NCBI GenBank assembly: GCA_964629575.1
Contig: CAZVUM010000008.1
Location: forward strand, 1 to 64,000
Length of the DNA: 64,000 bases
Direction: 5' to 3'
Origin: JAYPWI01 sp964629575
GTDB lineage: Bacteria; Actinomycetota; Acidimicrobiia; Acidimicrobiales; Poriferisodalaceae
The notes beneath the pieces were generated by a model, which was not told where the DNA came from, did no database searches, and saw only the letters and a program-made list of their open reading frames with translations. The translations under genes and the position numbers were made by a program. This document shows positions 6,916 through 16,432 of this stretch, one piece after another (the stretch's first letter is position 1; the number at the start of each line of letters is the position of its first letter).

Positions 6916-8736
6916 ATGAGCAGCAGCCGCTCCGCCGTTCCCTCTTGGGACCTCGAACCGCTCGGTCCACCGATCGATTCGCCGTCGTTCATCACCCGTG
7001 AGGAGGCGGTCGCCGCGTCTCTCGATCGGCTGCGCGCCCTCTTCGACGAGCACGACGTGCGGGGCGGCGGAGCACTCGACCCCAGCCAGGAGTTGGCCCA
7101 GACCGCTGCGCTGGTCATCGACGACCTCAACGCGGCCATCGCAGACGTGCGGGAGATCCGGGCGCACGGTCACGCACATGTCACCCAGGACGCGAGGGAC
7201 GACTCGGCTGCCGCGGCACAAGACCGATTGCGCAGCGGGCTGACTGCTCCCCTCAACACGCTGGTCACGCGTTTCGACGCATGGGTGGGCCGACTCGACA
7301 TCGACGCGTTGGCGACCCACGAATCAGTGGTCGCCGACCACGCCTACGCCCTCCACCGCAGCGCGGCCGCTTCGCATCACCAGATGGCCGAGGGCGAAGA
7401 GGACCTGGCCGCCGAGCTCGGCCTCACCGGCGGTGCGGCCTGGGTCCGGCTCCACAGCGACATCACGTCGCGTCTCAGCGGAACGATCCGATCGGGACCG
7501 GACGAGGGAGCTGTGCTCCCGATGACGGTTCTCCGCTCCAAGGCCACCGATCCGGATCCCGCGATCCGCGACGCAGCCTTCGACGCCGAGCTCGCAGCGT
7601 GGGACACCGTCGCAGTGCCGCTCGCCGCCGCTCTCAACAGCCAGAAGGGTGAGACGATCGCCCTCAACCGCCGTCGCGGCTGGGACAGCGGACTCGAGCC
7701 GGCGCTGTTCGAGAACGGAATCGACGCAGCGACGCTCGACGCCATGACCGCCGAAGTCATCGATGCCCTCGCCGACTTCAGGGGCTTCCTCGGCACGAAG
7801 GCTCGGCTGCTGGGGCTCGGAGACACACTTCCCTGGAGCGGATTGGTGGCGTCCATCAATGTCGACGCAGCCGGCATCGGGTGGGAGGGCGCAGTCAACC
7901 GAGTCGAGGACGCATTCGAGGGCTATGGGGCTCCGCTGCGTCAGCTGGCTCAGCGCGCCGTCGGCGAGAACTGGATCGACGCCCAACCGCGACCCGGCAA
8001 GGTCGGTGGAGCGTTCTGCATGCCGGTTCGCGACGACGTGAGCCGGATCCTCATGACGTTCGACGGTTCGGCTGATGCGATCCAGACGCTGGCCCACGAG
8101 CTCGGGCACGCCTACCACAACGTCGCGCTCGGGAGTCGTACGTGGCTCCAGCGTCAAACGCCCAGATGCCTGGCCGAGACCGCATCGATCTTCTGCGAGA
8201 CGTTGGTGGTCGAATCGCTGCTCTCCTCACCCGACGTCGATCGGCTGAGCGTGCTCGATACCGATCTGTCTGGAGCGACCCAGGTGGTGGTGGACATCCA
8301 CAGCCGCTTTCTGTTCGAGACCGAGCTGTATCGCCGGCGCGAGACGAGCACCTTGTCGGTCACTGAGCTCTGCGACCTGATGACGGAGTGCCAGCTGGAG
8401 GCCTACGGCGAAGCGGTGCAGCCGCTCCACCCGTACATGTGGGCCGTGAAGGCCCACTACTTCACCCCGTACTACAACTTTCCCTACACGTTCGGGCTGC
8501 TCTTCGGGCTCGGCCTGTTCGCCCGCTACCGCGACGACCCACAGCGATTCCGCAGCGGCTACGACGATCTCCTGGGAGCGACGGGTCTCGCGTCGGCGGT
8601 CGACCTCGCGGCGCGCTTCGACATCGACATCGCCGACCGGGCCTTCTGGCGGGCCAGCCTCGATGTGTTGCGGCGCCGGATCGACGAGTACTCACGACTC
8701 GCCGAGCAGGCGATTGCCGAGACTCAGCTCACGTAG
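6916..8736 (+). CDS. pepF: M3-family oligoendopeptidase (PepF-like)
   Basis: A 606-residue cytosolic zinc metallopeptidase. The zinc motif is H394-E-L-G-H398 in TLAHELGHAYHN, followed about 25 residues later by the third ligand region CLAETASIFCE. The helical N-terminal half and C-terminal FPYTFGLLFGLGLFARY segment are typical of PepF/M3B enzymes, which degrade short peptides. The ATG at 6916 gives a family-like N-terminus; an upstream start at 6895 would add seven residues. Its last 13 bases overlap the end of the convergent nitronate monooxygenase gene. Confidence 0.9.
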   Translation: MSSSRSAVPSWDLEPLGPPIDSPSFITREEAVAASLDRLRALFDEHDVRGGGALDPSQELAQTAALVIDDLNAAIADVREIRAHGHAHVTQDARDDSAAAAQDRLRSGLTAPLNTLVTRFDAWVGRLDIDALATHESVVADHAYALHRSAAASHHQMAEGEEDLAAELGLTGGAAWVRLHSDITSRLSGTIRSGPDEGAVLPMTVLRSKATDPDPAIRDAAFDAELAAWDTVAVPLAAALNSQKGETIALNRRRGWDSGLEPALFENGIDAATLDAMTAEVIDALADFRGFLGTKARLLGLGDTLPWSGLVASINVDAAGIGWEGAVNRVEDAFEGYGAPLRQLAQRAVGENWIDAQPRPGKVGGAFCMPVRDDVSRILMTFDGSADAIQTLAHELGHAYHNVALGSRTWLQRQTPRCLAETASIFCETLVVESLLSSPDVDRLSVLDTDLSGATQVVVDIHSRFLFETELYRRRETSTLSVTELCDLMTECQLEAYGEAVQPLHPYMWAVKAHYFTPYYNFPYTFGLLFGLGLFARYRDDPQRFRSGYDDLLGATGLASAVDLAARFDIDIADRAFWRASLDVLRRRIDEYSRLAEQAIAETQLT

Positions 8737-9659
8737 CGACGGGCCGCCTCGCCGAGAGTGGCGTGGAACTCCTCGATCGTCGAGGAGACGATCTCTCCTA
8801 CCGGCATGATGTGCTCGATCCGGCCCGCGACCTGCCCGGTCAGGGCGATCGCCGCCTCCATGTCGCCGCCGAAGTAGAGGTCGAGCGGGCTCCCGAAATC
8901 ACCCATCACGTTGTGCTCGACGTCTTCGAGCCCTTCTGAACGCTGGGTCCGGAGGGCCCGCAGCCCGGGGCCGTGCTTGCGGTTGAGAAACACCGTGTCG
9001 GTCTCGGCCGCATCCATGATCGACTTCTTCCAGTTGTCGTGAACGGGCGATTCGAGTGCGCTCACCATGCGCGTCCCCATCTGAACGCCTTCGGCGCCGA
9101 GGACGAAGGCCGCGGCCATCGACACCCCGTCGGTGATGCCGCCAGCGGCGATCACGGGTACGTCGAGCTGCGAGACGACGAGCGGCAAGAGGACCATCGT
9201 CGCGACGTCGCGGGGATTCTTGAAGCCGCCCCCTTCGCCACCCTCCACCACGAGGCCGTCGACCCCTGCGTCGACGGCCTTCTGTGCTCCCTTGAGCGTG
9301 GGGACCACGTGGAACACCGTCAGCCCGGCCTCCTTGAGCTGGGCCGTGTACTGCTCGGGATTGCCCGCCGAGGTGGTGACGAAGCGGACGCCCTGGTCGA
9401 TGACGAAGTCGACGATGTTGGGATCGCGGACGAAGGCCTGAGCGATGTTGACCCCGAATGGCTTGTCGGTGAGATCGCGCATCTTGCGGATCTCTTCTTT
9501 GACCGCATCGAGTTCGCCGGACGAGGTCTCGATGATCCCCAGGGCGCCGGCCTTGCTCACCGCAGACGCGAGCTGAGCGCGGGCGATCCAGCCCATCGGT
9601 GCCTGCACAATCGGGAACTCGACACCCAACATGTCGGTGACGCGGTTGGTGATCGGCAT
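8724..9659 (-). CDS. Nitronate monooxygenase family (NPD) flavoprotein
   Basis: A 311-residue TIM-barrel FMN enzyme. Visible family segments are FPIVQAPMGWIA at the N-terminus, a glycine-rich phosphate-binding GGEGGGF, AAGGITDG and LGAEGVQMGTRMV. Family members oxidise propionate-3-nitronate or, in related branches, act as enoyl-ACP reductases or other FMN oxidases; this member cannot be placed by eye. It starts at ATG 9659, 32 nt after the HhH-protein gene on the same strand, so it may be the last gene of that transcript. Confidence 0.85.
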   Translation of the reverse strand: MPITNRVTDMLGVEFPIVQAPMGWIARAQLASAVSKAGALGIIETSSGELDAVKEEIRKMRDLTDKPFGVNIAQAFVRDPNIVDFVIDQGVRFVTTSAGNPEQYTAQLKEAGLTVFHVVPTLKGAQKAVDAGVDGLVVEGGEGGGFKNPRDVATMVLLPLVVSQLDVPVIAAGGITDGVSMAAAFVLGAEGVQMGTRMVSALESPVHDNWKKSIMDAAETDTVFLNRKHGPGLRALRTQRSEGLEDVEHNVMGDFGSPLDLYFGGDMEAAIALTGQVAGRIEHIMPVGEIVSSTIEEFHATLGEAARRYVS

Positions 9660-9691
9660 GGCTGGGACCTCCTCGGGCGGGGAGAGCGACC

Positions 9692-10195
<504 letters not shown>

Positions 10196-10198
10196 GGG

Positions 10199-10963
10199 TC
10201 AAGCTCCTTGGAGGACGCGGATGTCGATCCGCTCGTTGGACGAATCATCGGGATCGAGGCCAGGGAGTGGGCTCGAGGCACCGGCTCCCGACACGTCGAT
10301 CCGACCGAAGGAAATGCCACGCCACTCGAGGTATCCGGCGACGGCCCACGCGCGGGCGAGGCTGAGCGCGTCATCGTCACCACCGGTCGCGCTGCCCTCC
10401 GCCACGTGGCCGACGACCGAGATGCGGGCCTCGGGGCGTGAGGCCAGGAGCTGTGCGACATCATCGAGCTTGGCCTTGGTGAGCGCTGTGGGCTCATCGG
10501 GATGGTCGGGTTCGAACTCCACGGTTCCGAGCGCTGCGAGAAGTTCGTCCTCGAAGGTGGGTGGGACCGTGCTGGTCGTCGTCGAGGTCGTCGTCGCCCT
10601 CGTCGAGGGCGGAGCCAACGACGTCGTGGGGAGGGGAGCCTGCAGGCTGGTCGACGGCGTGCTGCTCGTCGAGGACGGCGGGGTCGACACAGGCGTCGCG
10701 GACTCGACCTCCGCGAACCGCACGTCCCGCACCCCCTCCACCCCCTGGAGCGCCACGAGCACGGCCTCGTCGGTTCCGTCGGGAACGATCAGCGATCGAC
10801 CATCCGCGTCCACTGCGACCGGCGCCAGGTCGTGGGCCGAGAGCGCCGCGGCAGCATCGCGTTGGAGCTGATCCTCCACCCGGCCCGGCGCGACGAGAGC
10901 CGTGATCACGAAGAGCGCGACAAACAGAATGGCCCCGACGCCCAGGATGCGCCCGCTCGTCAT
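10199..10963 (-). CDS. OmpA-family envelope protein with N-terminal BON-like domain (OmpATb-like)
   Basis: Of 254 residues, 9-25 form a membrane anchor. Residues about 29-85 look like a weak BON domain, ending in LQGVEGVRDVRFAEVE. A Ser/Thr/Pro linker (about 88-140) then leads to a C-terminal OmpA/MotB peptidoglycan-binding domain with LDDVAQLLASRPEARISVVGHVAEG and SNERIDIRVL. The order of anchor, BON and OmpA is that of mycobacterial OmpATb/ArfA. It would tether the membrane to peptidoglycan or support envelope integrity. The usual GHTD core reads GHVA here, so peptidoglycan binding could be weakened. Confidence 0.75.
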   Translation of the reverse strand: MTSGRILGVGAILFVALFVITALVAPGRVEDQLQRDAAAALSAHDLAPVAVDADGRSLIVPDGTDEAVLVALQGVEGVRDVRFAEVESATPVSTPPSSTSSTPSTSLQAPLPTTSLAPPSTRATTTSTTTSTVPPTFEDELLAALGTVEFEPDHPDEPTALTKAKLDDVAQLLASRPEARISVVGHVAEGSATGGDDDALSLARAWAVAGYLEWRGISFGRIDVSGAGASSPLPGLDPDDSSNERIDIRVLQGA

Positions 10964-11061
10964 GATCTCAGTGCTCCTCGTCGAGACCGCTCCTCCCTGA
11001 TGGCCACTGGACGCCGAACGACCGCCACCCTGTGACCCCTGTCAGTGAGGAAAAGACGAGC

Positions 11062-13833
11062 CTATCTCACGCTTCGTAGTGGATTCCAACGGTCGGTGAG
11101 GTCAGAGTGCGGACCTGCCGCCATCGCACCACTGTCGAGCCGGACGACGGTGTCGATGTCGGGGTCGAGCCGCTCGCGCGCCCACTCGGCGACCTGGGCC
11201 TCCTGAGAGAAGACGACGACCTGGTGATCGCGGCTGACCTCGCGGAGCCACTCGAGAATCTCGATCGTGCGCTCCGGGTCGGCGTGGACGGTCGGATCGT
11301 CGAGGAGGACCGGGCACCGTTCGTGCTGAGACGTGAGCAGTTGAGCGAGCACCACCCGCAGGGCGAGGTGGACCTGCTCGGCCGTCCCGTGCGACAGCAG
11401 ACCGGCATCGCGGCTCTGACCGTCACGAGACCGCACTCTGACCGCGAGGGTCTCGGGATCGACCTGGGCCTCCACGTACCGCCCCGCGGTGACGATCGGG
11501 ACCCAGCGGGTCATCTCCCGCTCGAGCCGCGGAGCAAGAGCACGATGCGCGTGGTCGTGGGCCGCGGCGAGGAACGATCGCGTCGTCTCGAGGGTGTCTC
11601 TGAGAGACTCGACCCGCTGCAGCTCGGCACGAGCGTGCTCGAGGGCTGCTTCGGCCCCGCCAACGTCGACCCGTGACGCATCGATCTGCTGGATGGCCCA
11701 CTCGGCGCGCTCGGCCCGGTCCACCGCATCGCGTACAGCGTGAGATGCCGCGCGAAGCGCCTCCGGCGGGTCGACGATCGAATCGAGCGACGAGGGGTCG
11801 AACTCCTCGCAGCCCTCTTCGAGCTCGCGGCGAGCACGCGCCACCGCATCACGATGGTCGTCGATGTCGGCCCCGGCGAGCGCCGCGCAGTAGGCACCCC
11901 AGCGCTCGTGTCGACTCCGCAAACGACGCGCAGTTTCGTCCCAGCGGGACAGGATCGCCTCCAGTTCGACCGCGATCTGTTCGGGCGCTCCGTGCAGGTC
12001 GTGCGCGGCGCCGGCGTGAACCAGCGCCTCCACGATGCGGTCGGCCGACCTGCGATGGTCGGCCAGTTGTTGATCGAACACCCGCCGTCGCTCGAGTGAT
12101 GCCTCGAGACCGTCGCGCCGAGCTGCGTCGGTCGCCTGGGCTCGGGTCGCCTCGACCACCCGCTCCAGTTCGGCGTAGCCGTTCTGTGCAGTCCGGGCGT
12201 CGATGCCGAGACCGGCGAACAGCTCGAGTGTGTGGTCGCGGCACCGTGATAGCTCGTCCTCGGCCTCGCGGGCCCGGTCCTGCGCCGCGCGCGATGCGTT
12301 CCACTCGATGTGCCGCTCGATGGCGAGCTCCAGCGCCCGCTCTCCGAGGGGAAGCTCGGACTCCACGAGGAGGTGCGTCGCACGGTCCACGGCCTCGGCG
12401 TGGACCCGATGCTGCGAGCGCAGCTCGTCGAGGTCGCGTTCGATTGCCGAAAGGTCGGCGATGGCAGCCGAGGGCCGGCGGGCCATCCACCACACCGTCG
12501 CCACAGCCAGGGCAGCGACCACGCCACCGATCACGCGTATGGGCGCCGGCCCTGCAGCGATGGCGCCGATCCCCGCCAAGGTTGCGATCCATGCACCGAT
12601 CGAGATGCCGCGGCGGCGTCCGATCTGGCGAATCCGCTCGCGCTCGGCGTGGCGGGCCATGTCGAGGACGGCCTCAGCGTCGGCGATCGACGGGGGTGGG
12701 TCGCGCCGGAGCGCATCGACCCAGTTCCGAACCTGGGAGGGGTCCACGTCGACGGCCCGTGGCTCCGACACCTTGCCGCGCAACACACGGGCTCGGTCCA
12801 GGGCAGCTCGCTCACGGGCGAGGGCCTCCTGCACACCGGCCGGGATCTCGAGGGGGCCCGACGGTGCGTCGGGGAGGGCGGCGATCTGGGACTCGAGAAC
12901 CGCTGCCTCGGCCAACTCGATCGTGGGCTCGGGCGCCATGGCTCGGTACCGCTCGACCACCCGGGCCAGCTCGGCAGCGCCCTGGTCCTCCTCCAGCGCC
13001 GGCTCACCGTCGGGGAACTCTGCGGCGAGCGCCTCCAGCTCCGCCAACCGCGACTCGGCGATGCGCAGCTCCGTGAGACGAACGGCAGCGGATGCCTCGC
13101 GGACTCGCACCTCCGCATCCGTCGCCATCCGGCGTGACCTCTGGCCATCGAGGAGAAGCTGGGTGTACTCGGCGTGGTCGGCCCGCACCTGGTCGAGGTG
13201 AGCCTCGGCGGCCGCGACTGCATCCATGGCCCGCCGCAACGGCTTGACCGCGCTCACCCGATCGACGCCCACCGAATCCTTCTGAAACGCGACGAGGCGC
13301 TCGATCGCAGCCGCCGCGGTCTGGCCAGTGCCGCCGGTGGCCGCCCTGGCGAGGTGATCTCGCAGACCTTCGGCGTGGTCGGTGACAGCGAGGAGTTCGG
13401 CTTGGCGCACGCTGGCCGTGGCCGGAAAGGTCGTCCGGTCGAGGCCGAGCCACACAGCGCCGTCGGGGCTGCCATCGCGCACGAGGTCGTCCTCGACGGG
13501 TCGACCACCGAGCCCCAGATCGACGACCGATGCCCCTTTGCTGGCGAGGTCGCGATCGATCTCGATACGACGGCCGTCGTCGAGTACGAGGTCGAGGGTC
13601 ACGGCCCAGGCGTCGGCGCCATCCCAGGGCCGGTACTGGGCATCGAAGCCCGCCTCCTCGGTCCTGCGACCTCCGCCGCGCCGCCGCCCGCAGAGCCCGA
13701 CCGTGAGCGCGGCATGCCACGTGGACTTGGCCGATTCGTTGGGGCCGTGCACCACATTGAGTCCGGGGGCGAGTGACAGGGTCTGGTCGCGCAGGGCGCC
13801 GAACGCTGCGACGCGAAGTCGGTGGAGCCACAT
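11062..13833 (-). CDS. SbcC/YhaN-like AAA ATPase with coiled coils
   Basis: A 923-residue RecN/SMC-like ATPase. Walker A is GPNESAKST at residues 30-38; the C-terminal half-site has LLSHGTAEQ (signature) and CPVLLDDPTVHADPER (Walker B plus D-loop). Long charged coiled-coil arms separate them. Midway, two adjacent hydrophobic helices (ISIGAWIATLAGIGAIAAG, then a Val/Ala-rich one) interrupt the coils, as in YhaN, and could touch the membrane. The ATG at 13833 is one base after the stop of the nuclease gene. It should load and power the YhaO-like nuclease in DNA end processing. Confidence 0.85.
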   Translation of the reverse strand: MWLHRLRVAAFGALRDQTLSLAPGLNVVHGPNESAKSTWHAALTVGLCGRRRGGGRRTEEAGFDAQYRPWDGADAWAVTLDLVLDDGRRIEIDRDLASKGASVVDLGLGGRPVEDDLVRDGSPDGAVWLGLDRTTFPATASVRQAELLAVTDHAEGLRDHLARAATGGTGQTAAAAIERLVAFQKDSVGVDRVSAVKPLRRAMDAVAAAEAHLDQVRADHAEYTQLLLDGQRSRRMATDAEVRVREASAAVRLTELRIAESRLAELEALAAEFPDGEPALEEDQGAAELARVVERYRAMAPEPTIELAEAAVLESQIAALPDAPSGPLEIPAGVQEALARERAALDRARVLRGKVSEPRAVDVDPSQVRNWVDALRRDPPPSIADAEAVLDMARHAERERIRQIGRRRGISIGAWIATLAGIGAIAAGPAPIRVIGGVVAALAVATVWWMARRPSAAIADLSAIERDLDELRSQHRVHAEAVDRATHLLVESELPLGERALELAIERHIEWNASRAAQDRAREAEDELSRCRDHTLELFAGLGIDARTAQNGYAELERVVEATRAQATDAARRDGLEASLERRRVFDQQLADHRRSADRIVEALVHAGAAHDLHGAPEQIAVELEAILSRWDETARRLRSRHERWGAYCAALAGADIDDHRDAVARARRELEEGCEEFDPSSLDSIVDPPEALRAASHAVRDAVDRAERAEWAIQQIDASRVDVGGAEAALEHARAELQRVESLRDTLETTRSFLAAAHDHAHRALAPRLEREMTRWVPIVTAGRYVEAQVDPETLAVRVRSRDGQSRDAGLLSHGTAEQVHLALRVVLAQLLTSQHERCPVLLDDPTVHADPERTIEILEWLREVSRDHQVVVFSQEAQVAEWARERLDPDIDTVVRLDSGAMAAGPHSDLTDRWNPLRSVR

Positions 13834-13834
13834 G

Positions 13835-14935
13835 TCACGCCACCTCGAGGTCGAGGCGACCATCGAGGGCCCGCAGGCCCGTCAGAAGCACGCGCTGCTG
13901 CTCGTCCGGAGCCAGAGAGGAAGCCAGCACGTCCCGGACGAACTGACCGCGCACCGTCGGCTCGTCGGCCACCGCGTCGAGGTCGTATCCGGACGCGACG
14001 CGACCCATGCGGATCTGCAGATCCAACAGCGCACCCCGACGCGTGGCGAGCACGGTCGGCTCGATGACCAGACCGGGATCCAGCTCGCCTGTGAGGGTGA
14101 TCCGAGCGACACCGGCGAGACCGCTGACGGTCTGATCGACACGCTGTTCGAGCTGGCCGCTGTCGGTGACCCCGTCGACCAGGAGCGTCAGGTCGTGGGC
14201 GTCGAGACCGCCCACCCGGTGCCGGCTTCTCGCGATCACCCGATCGAGGTCGAGGTCGAGAACCACGACTCCCCCGTCCTGGCGGCCGCCGAAGCTCAGC
14301 GGGACAGGGCAGCCGGGATAGGTGTGCCATTCGCCATCCACCGGAGTGTGGTGATGTCCGACGACTGCGTGGTCGAGCCCGCTGGCCTCGACCTGCGCAG
14401 AACGGAACGGGGCGTGCTGCACCTTGTCCGGCTCGGTCTCACCTGCCCAGCCACCGAGCTCGGATCCGTGAAAGAGCCCGATGTGGAGAGCATCACCGTC
14501 GACGGCGAAGTCCTCGAGGAAGCCGGGCGTGCCCGCCGGCGCACGGTGCGCGGCCCCCCAGACCCTCACCCCGTCCAGCTGGTCGAACGGTTGGAGTCGA
14601 TCGGCGGTGAAGACATGGACGTTGGGCGACCATTCGGTCGTGGCGTAGATGCTGGCGGGCCCAAACCAGTCGTGGTTGCCGGGAGCAAGGAGAACAGGGA
14701 GAGGGGCGAGCTCGCCGAAGACGCGGCGGAGCAGCGCCGCTGTGTCTGGGGTGGATCGCTCGTGCTCGAAGAGATCGCCGGCGCACACCAGGGCGTCGAC
14801 ACCCTCGTCACGCGCGAGGCGTGCGATCTCACCGAGCGCGTCGCGCAGGTGGGATCGTCGCAGTGCCGCCAGCTCGGAACCGCCCCGGGCAAACGGGGCG
14901 TCGAGATGGAGGTCGGAGAACGCCATCAACCGCAT
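13835..14935 (-). CDS. SbcD/YhaO-like metallophosphoesterase (DNA repair exonuclease)
   Basis: A 366-residue Mre11/SbcD-type phosphoesterase. All metal motifs are visible: FSDLHLD near the N-terminus, CAGDLFEH, the GNHDW motif, a His in LFHGSE, and VVGHHHTP. The C-terminal 150 residues form the capping and partner-binding region. It is encoded directly upstream of the YhaN-like ATPase with one base between, so the two almost certainly form one complex acting on DNA ends. It begins at ATG 14935 (MRLMAFSDLHLD); the second Met is equally good. Confidence 0.87.
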   Translation of the reverse strand: MRLMAFSDLHLDAPFARGGSELAALRRSHLRDALGEIARLARDEGVDALVCAGDLFEHERSTPDTAALLRRVFGELAPLPVLLAPGNHDWFGPASIYATTEWSPNVHVFTADRLQPFDQLDGVRVWGAAHRAPAGTPGFLEDFAVDGDALHIGLFHGSELGGWAGETEPDKVQHAPFRSAQVEASGLDHAVVGHHHTPVDGEWHTYPGCPVPLSFGGRQDGGVVVLDLDLDRVIARSRHRVGGLDAHDLTLLVDGVTDSGQLEQRVDQTVSGLAGVARITLTGELDPGLVIEPTVLATRRGALLDLQIRMGRVASGYDLDAVADEPTVRGQFVRDVLASSLAPDEQQRVLLTGLRALDGRLDLEVA

Positions 14936-15001
14936 GACTGCGAAGATACGCAGCAGGTGGGACAGTGAAGTCGATGGGTGCCAGGAACGACCGCCGAAAT
15001 G

Positions 15002-16432
15002 TCAGCCGCCGGCGCCCGTCGCGGAGCCCAGCTCGAGCTCGAGCGTTCGCTCCTGGCCGTCGGCTCCGATCACAGTGAGCGTCACCGTGGCGCCTGGCGT
15101 CGAGGCCCGCACGGCGTCGACGAGATCCTCCGAATCGTTGATCCGGCGACCGTCGAACACCACGATCACCTCGCCGGGCACGAGGCCTGCGCTCTCGGCG
15201 GCGCCACCCTCGGACACCCTGACGATCACGGCACCGCTCTCCAGACCCTCCGGCACGCCGAGGGACGCGCGATCTTCGTCGAGTAGATCGCTCACGCTTC
15301 CGATGTTGACCCCGAGCAGTGGCCGGGTGGGCACGACGCCCTGAACGAGGCTCTCGATGACCGGCCTGGCGTGGTCGATGGAGATGGCGAATCCGATGCC
15401 CTCGGCGTTGCCGGCGATCGCAGTGTTGACGCCGATCACTTCGCCCCGGGCGTTGACCAGAGGCCCGCCCGAGTTGCCGGGGTTGATCGCTGCATCGGTC
15501 TGGATGATCCGGGTGAGCTCGGCGCTGTCAGTGACGACACGCCGTTCGAGCGCAGAGACGATCCCGGTGGTGACCGTCGGCGTGTCGCCGAGTGCGAGCG
15601 CGTTGCCGATGGCGAGCACCTCATCGCCGACCTCGAGCTCGGCGGACACCCCGAGTCGAGCCGTGGGAAGTCCTTCGGCATCGACGTTGAGGACCGCCAA
15701 GTCGCGGGTGGTGTCCTGTTCGATCAACTCCGCGTCGAGCTCGCGCCCGTCAGCGAGGTGGACGAGAATGCGGTCTGCGCCTTCGACCACGTGTGCGTTG
15801 GTGACGATGTTTCCGTCCGGACTGATGATGAATCCGGTCCCTGCGCCCGCGGCACTGCCGGAACGGATCTCGACCGATACGACCGCCGGCTGAATCGCGG
15901 CGAGGACCGCCTTGACGTCAAGTCGCAGTGTCGTGCCCGACGGTGCGACCTCCGGCGTGACCTCGGCGGCCGTCGTCGGCGCCTGTACCGAGGGAGTCGG
16001 AGCAGGCTCGTCGATCACGGCTTCGGTCGCCACTGGCTCCGCGACGACCGGCACAGGCGCCACGGGATCTTCGTCGAAGGCCACCACGATGCCGCCCGCG
16101 ACGATGGCGCCGACCACGGCCCCGAGGACAACGCCGAACAGGAAGCGCCCGGCCCCGGATCGGGTGGCGGGCTGCGATCGCATCGGTGGAGGAGGAGGCG
16201 CGGGCCGGCTCTCAGGTGCAGGCCGTGACGGTGCGGCCTCCAGCGGCTCGAGTGTGACCTCCTGGTTCTCCAACTCGATCTCCTGCACGGCCTCGCTCCT
16301 GTGCTCCGTGGGTCCGTCCGTCGACCCGGTGATGGCGTCGTTGACGGAGGAAACGTCGTCCGGGTCGGCCGAGTTCCCAGCGGGGCGAAGAGGATCGTCG
16401 CCAGGCTTCGGTGCGAGAGGATCGTCGGTCAC
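15002..16432 (-). CDS. HtrA/DegP-like trypsin-family serine protease with PDZ domain
   Basis: The protein has 476 residues from a GTG that overlaps the LCP gene stop (GTGA). It has a cytoplasmic, Pro-rich N-terminus of about 95 residues, a membrane helix at 96-119, and an outer protease domain with catalytic triad H214 (NAHVV), D244 (TRDLAVL) and S321 (NPGNSGGP). A PDZ domain occupies about 380-470. This is the usual actinobacterial PepD/HtrA form, which degrades misfolded envelope proteins. The long open frame before the GTG is low-complexity Arg/Gly and is not used. Coupling to the LCP ligase suggests joint work in cell-wall upkeep. Confidence 0.92.
   Translation of the reverse strand: MTDDPLAPKPGDDPLRPAGNSADPDDVSSVNDAITGSTDGPTEHRSEAVQEIELENQEVTLEPLEAAPSRPAPESRPAPPPPPMRSQPATRSGAGRFLFGVVLGAVVGAIVAGGIVVAFDEDPVAPVPVVAEPVATEAVIDEPAPTPSVQAPTTAAEVTPEVAPSGTTLRLDVKAVLAAIQPAVVSVEIRSGSAAGAGTGFIISPDGNIVTNAHVVEGADRILVHLADGRELDAELIEQDTTRDLAVLNVDAEGLPTARLGVSAELEVGDEVLAIGNALALGDTPTVTTGIVSALERRVVTDSAELTRIIQTDAAINPGNSGGPLVNARGEVIGVNTAIAGNAEGIGFAISIDHARPVIESLVQGVVPTRPLLGVNIGSVSDLLDEDRASLGVPEGLESGAVIVRVSEGGAAESAGLVPGEVIVVFDGRRINDSEDLVDAVRASTPGATVTLTVIGADGQERTLELELGSATGAGG

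Noticed and set aside
3250..6919. Long plus-strand frames at 3250-4428, 3870-5150 and 5180-6919
   Set aside because: They oppose the MFS, sigma-factor and enoyl-CoA hydratase genes; repeats in them simply mirror the sigma-factor tail.
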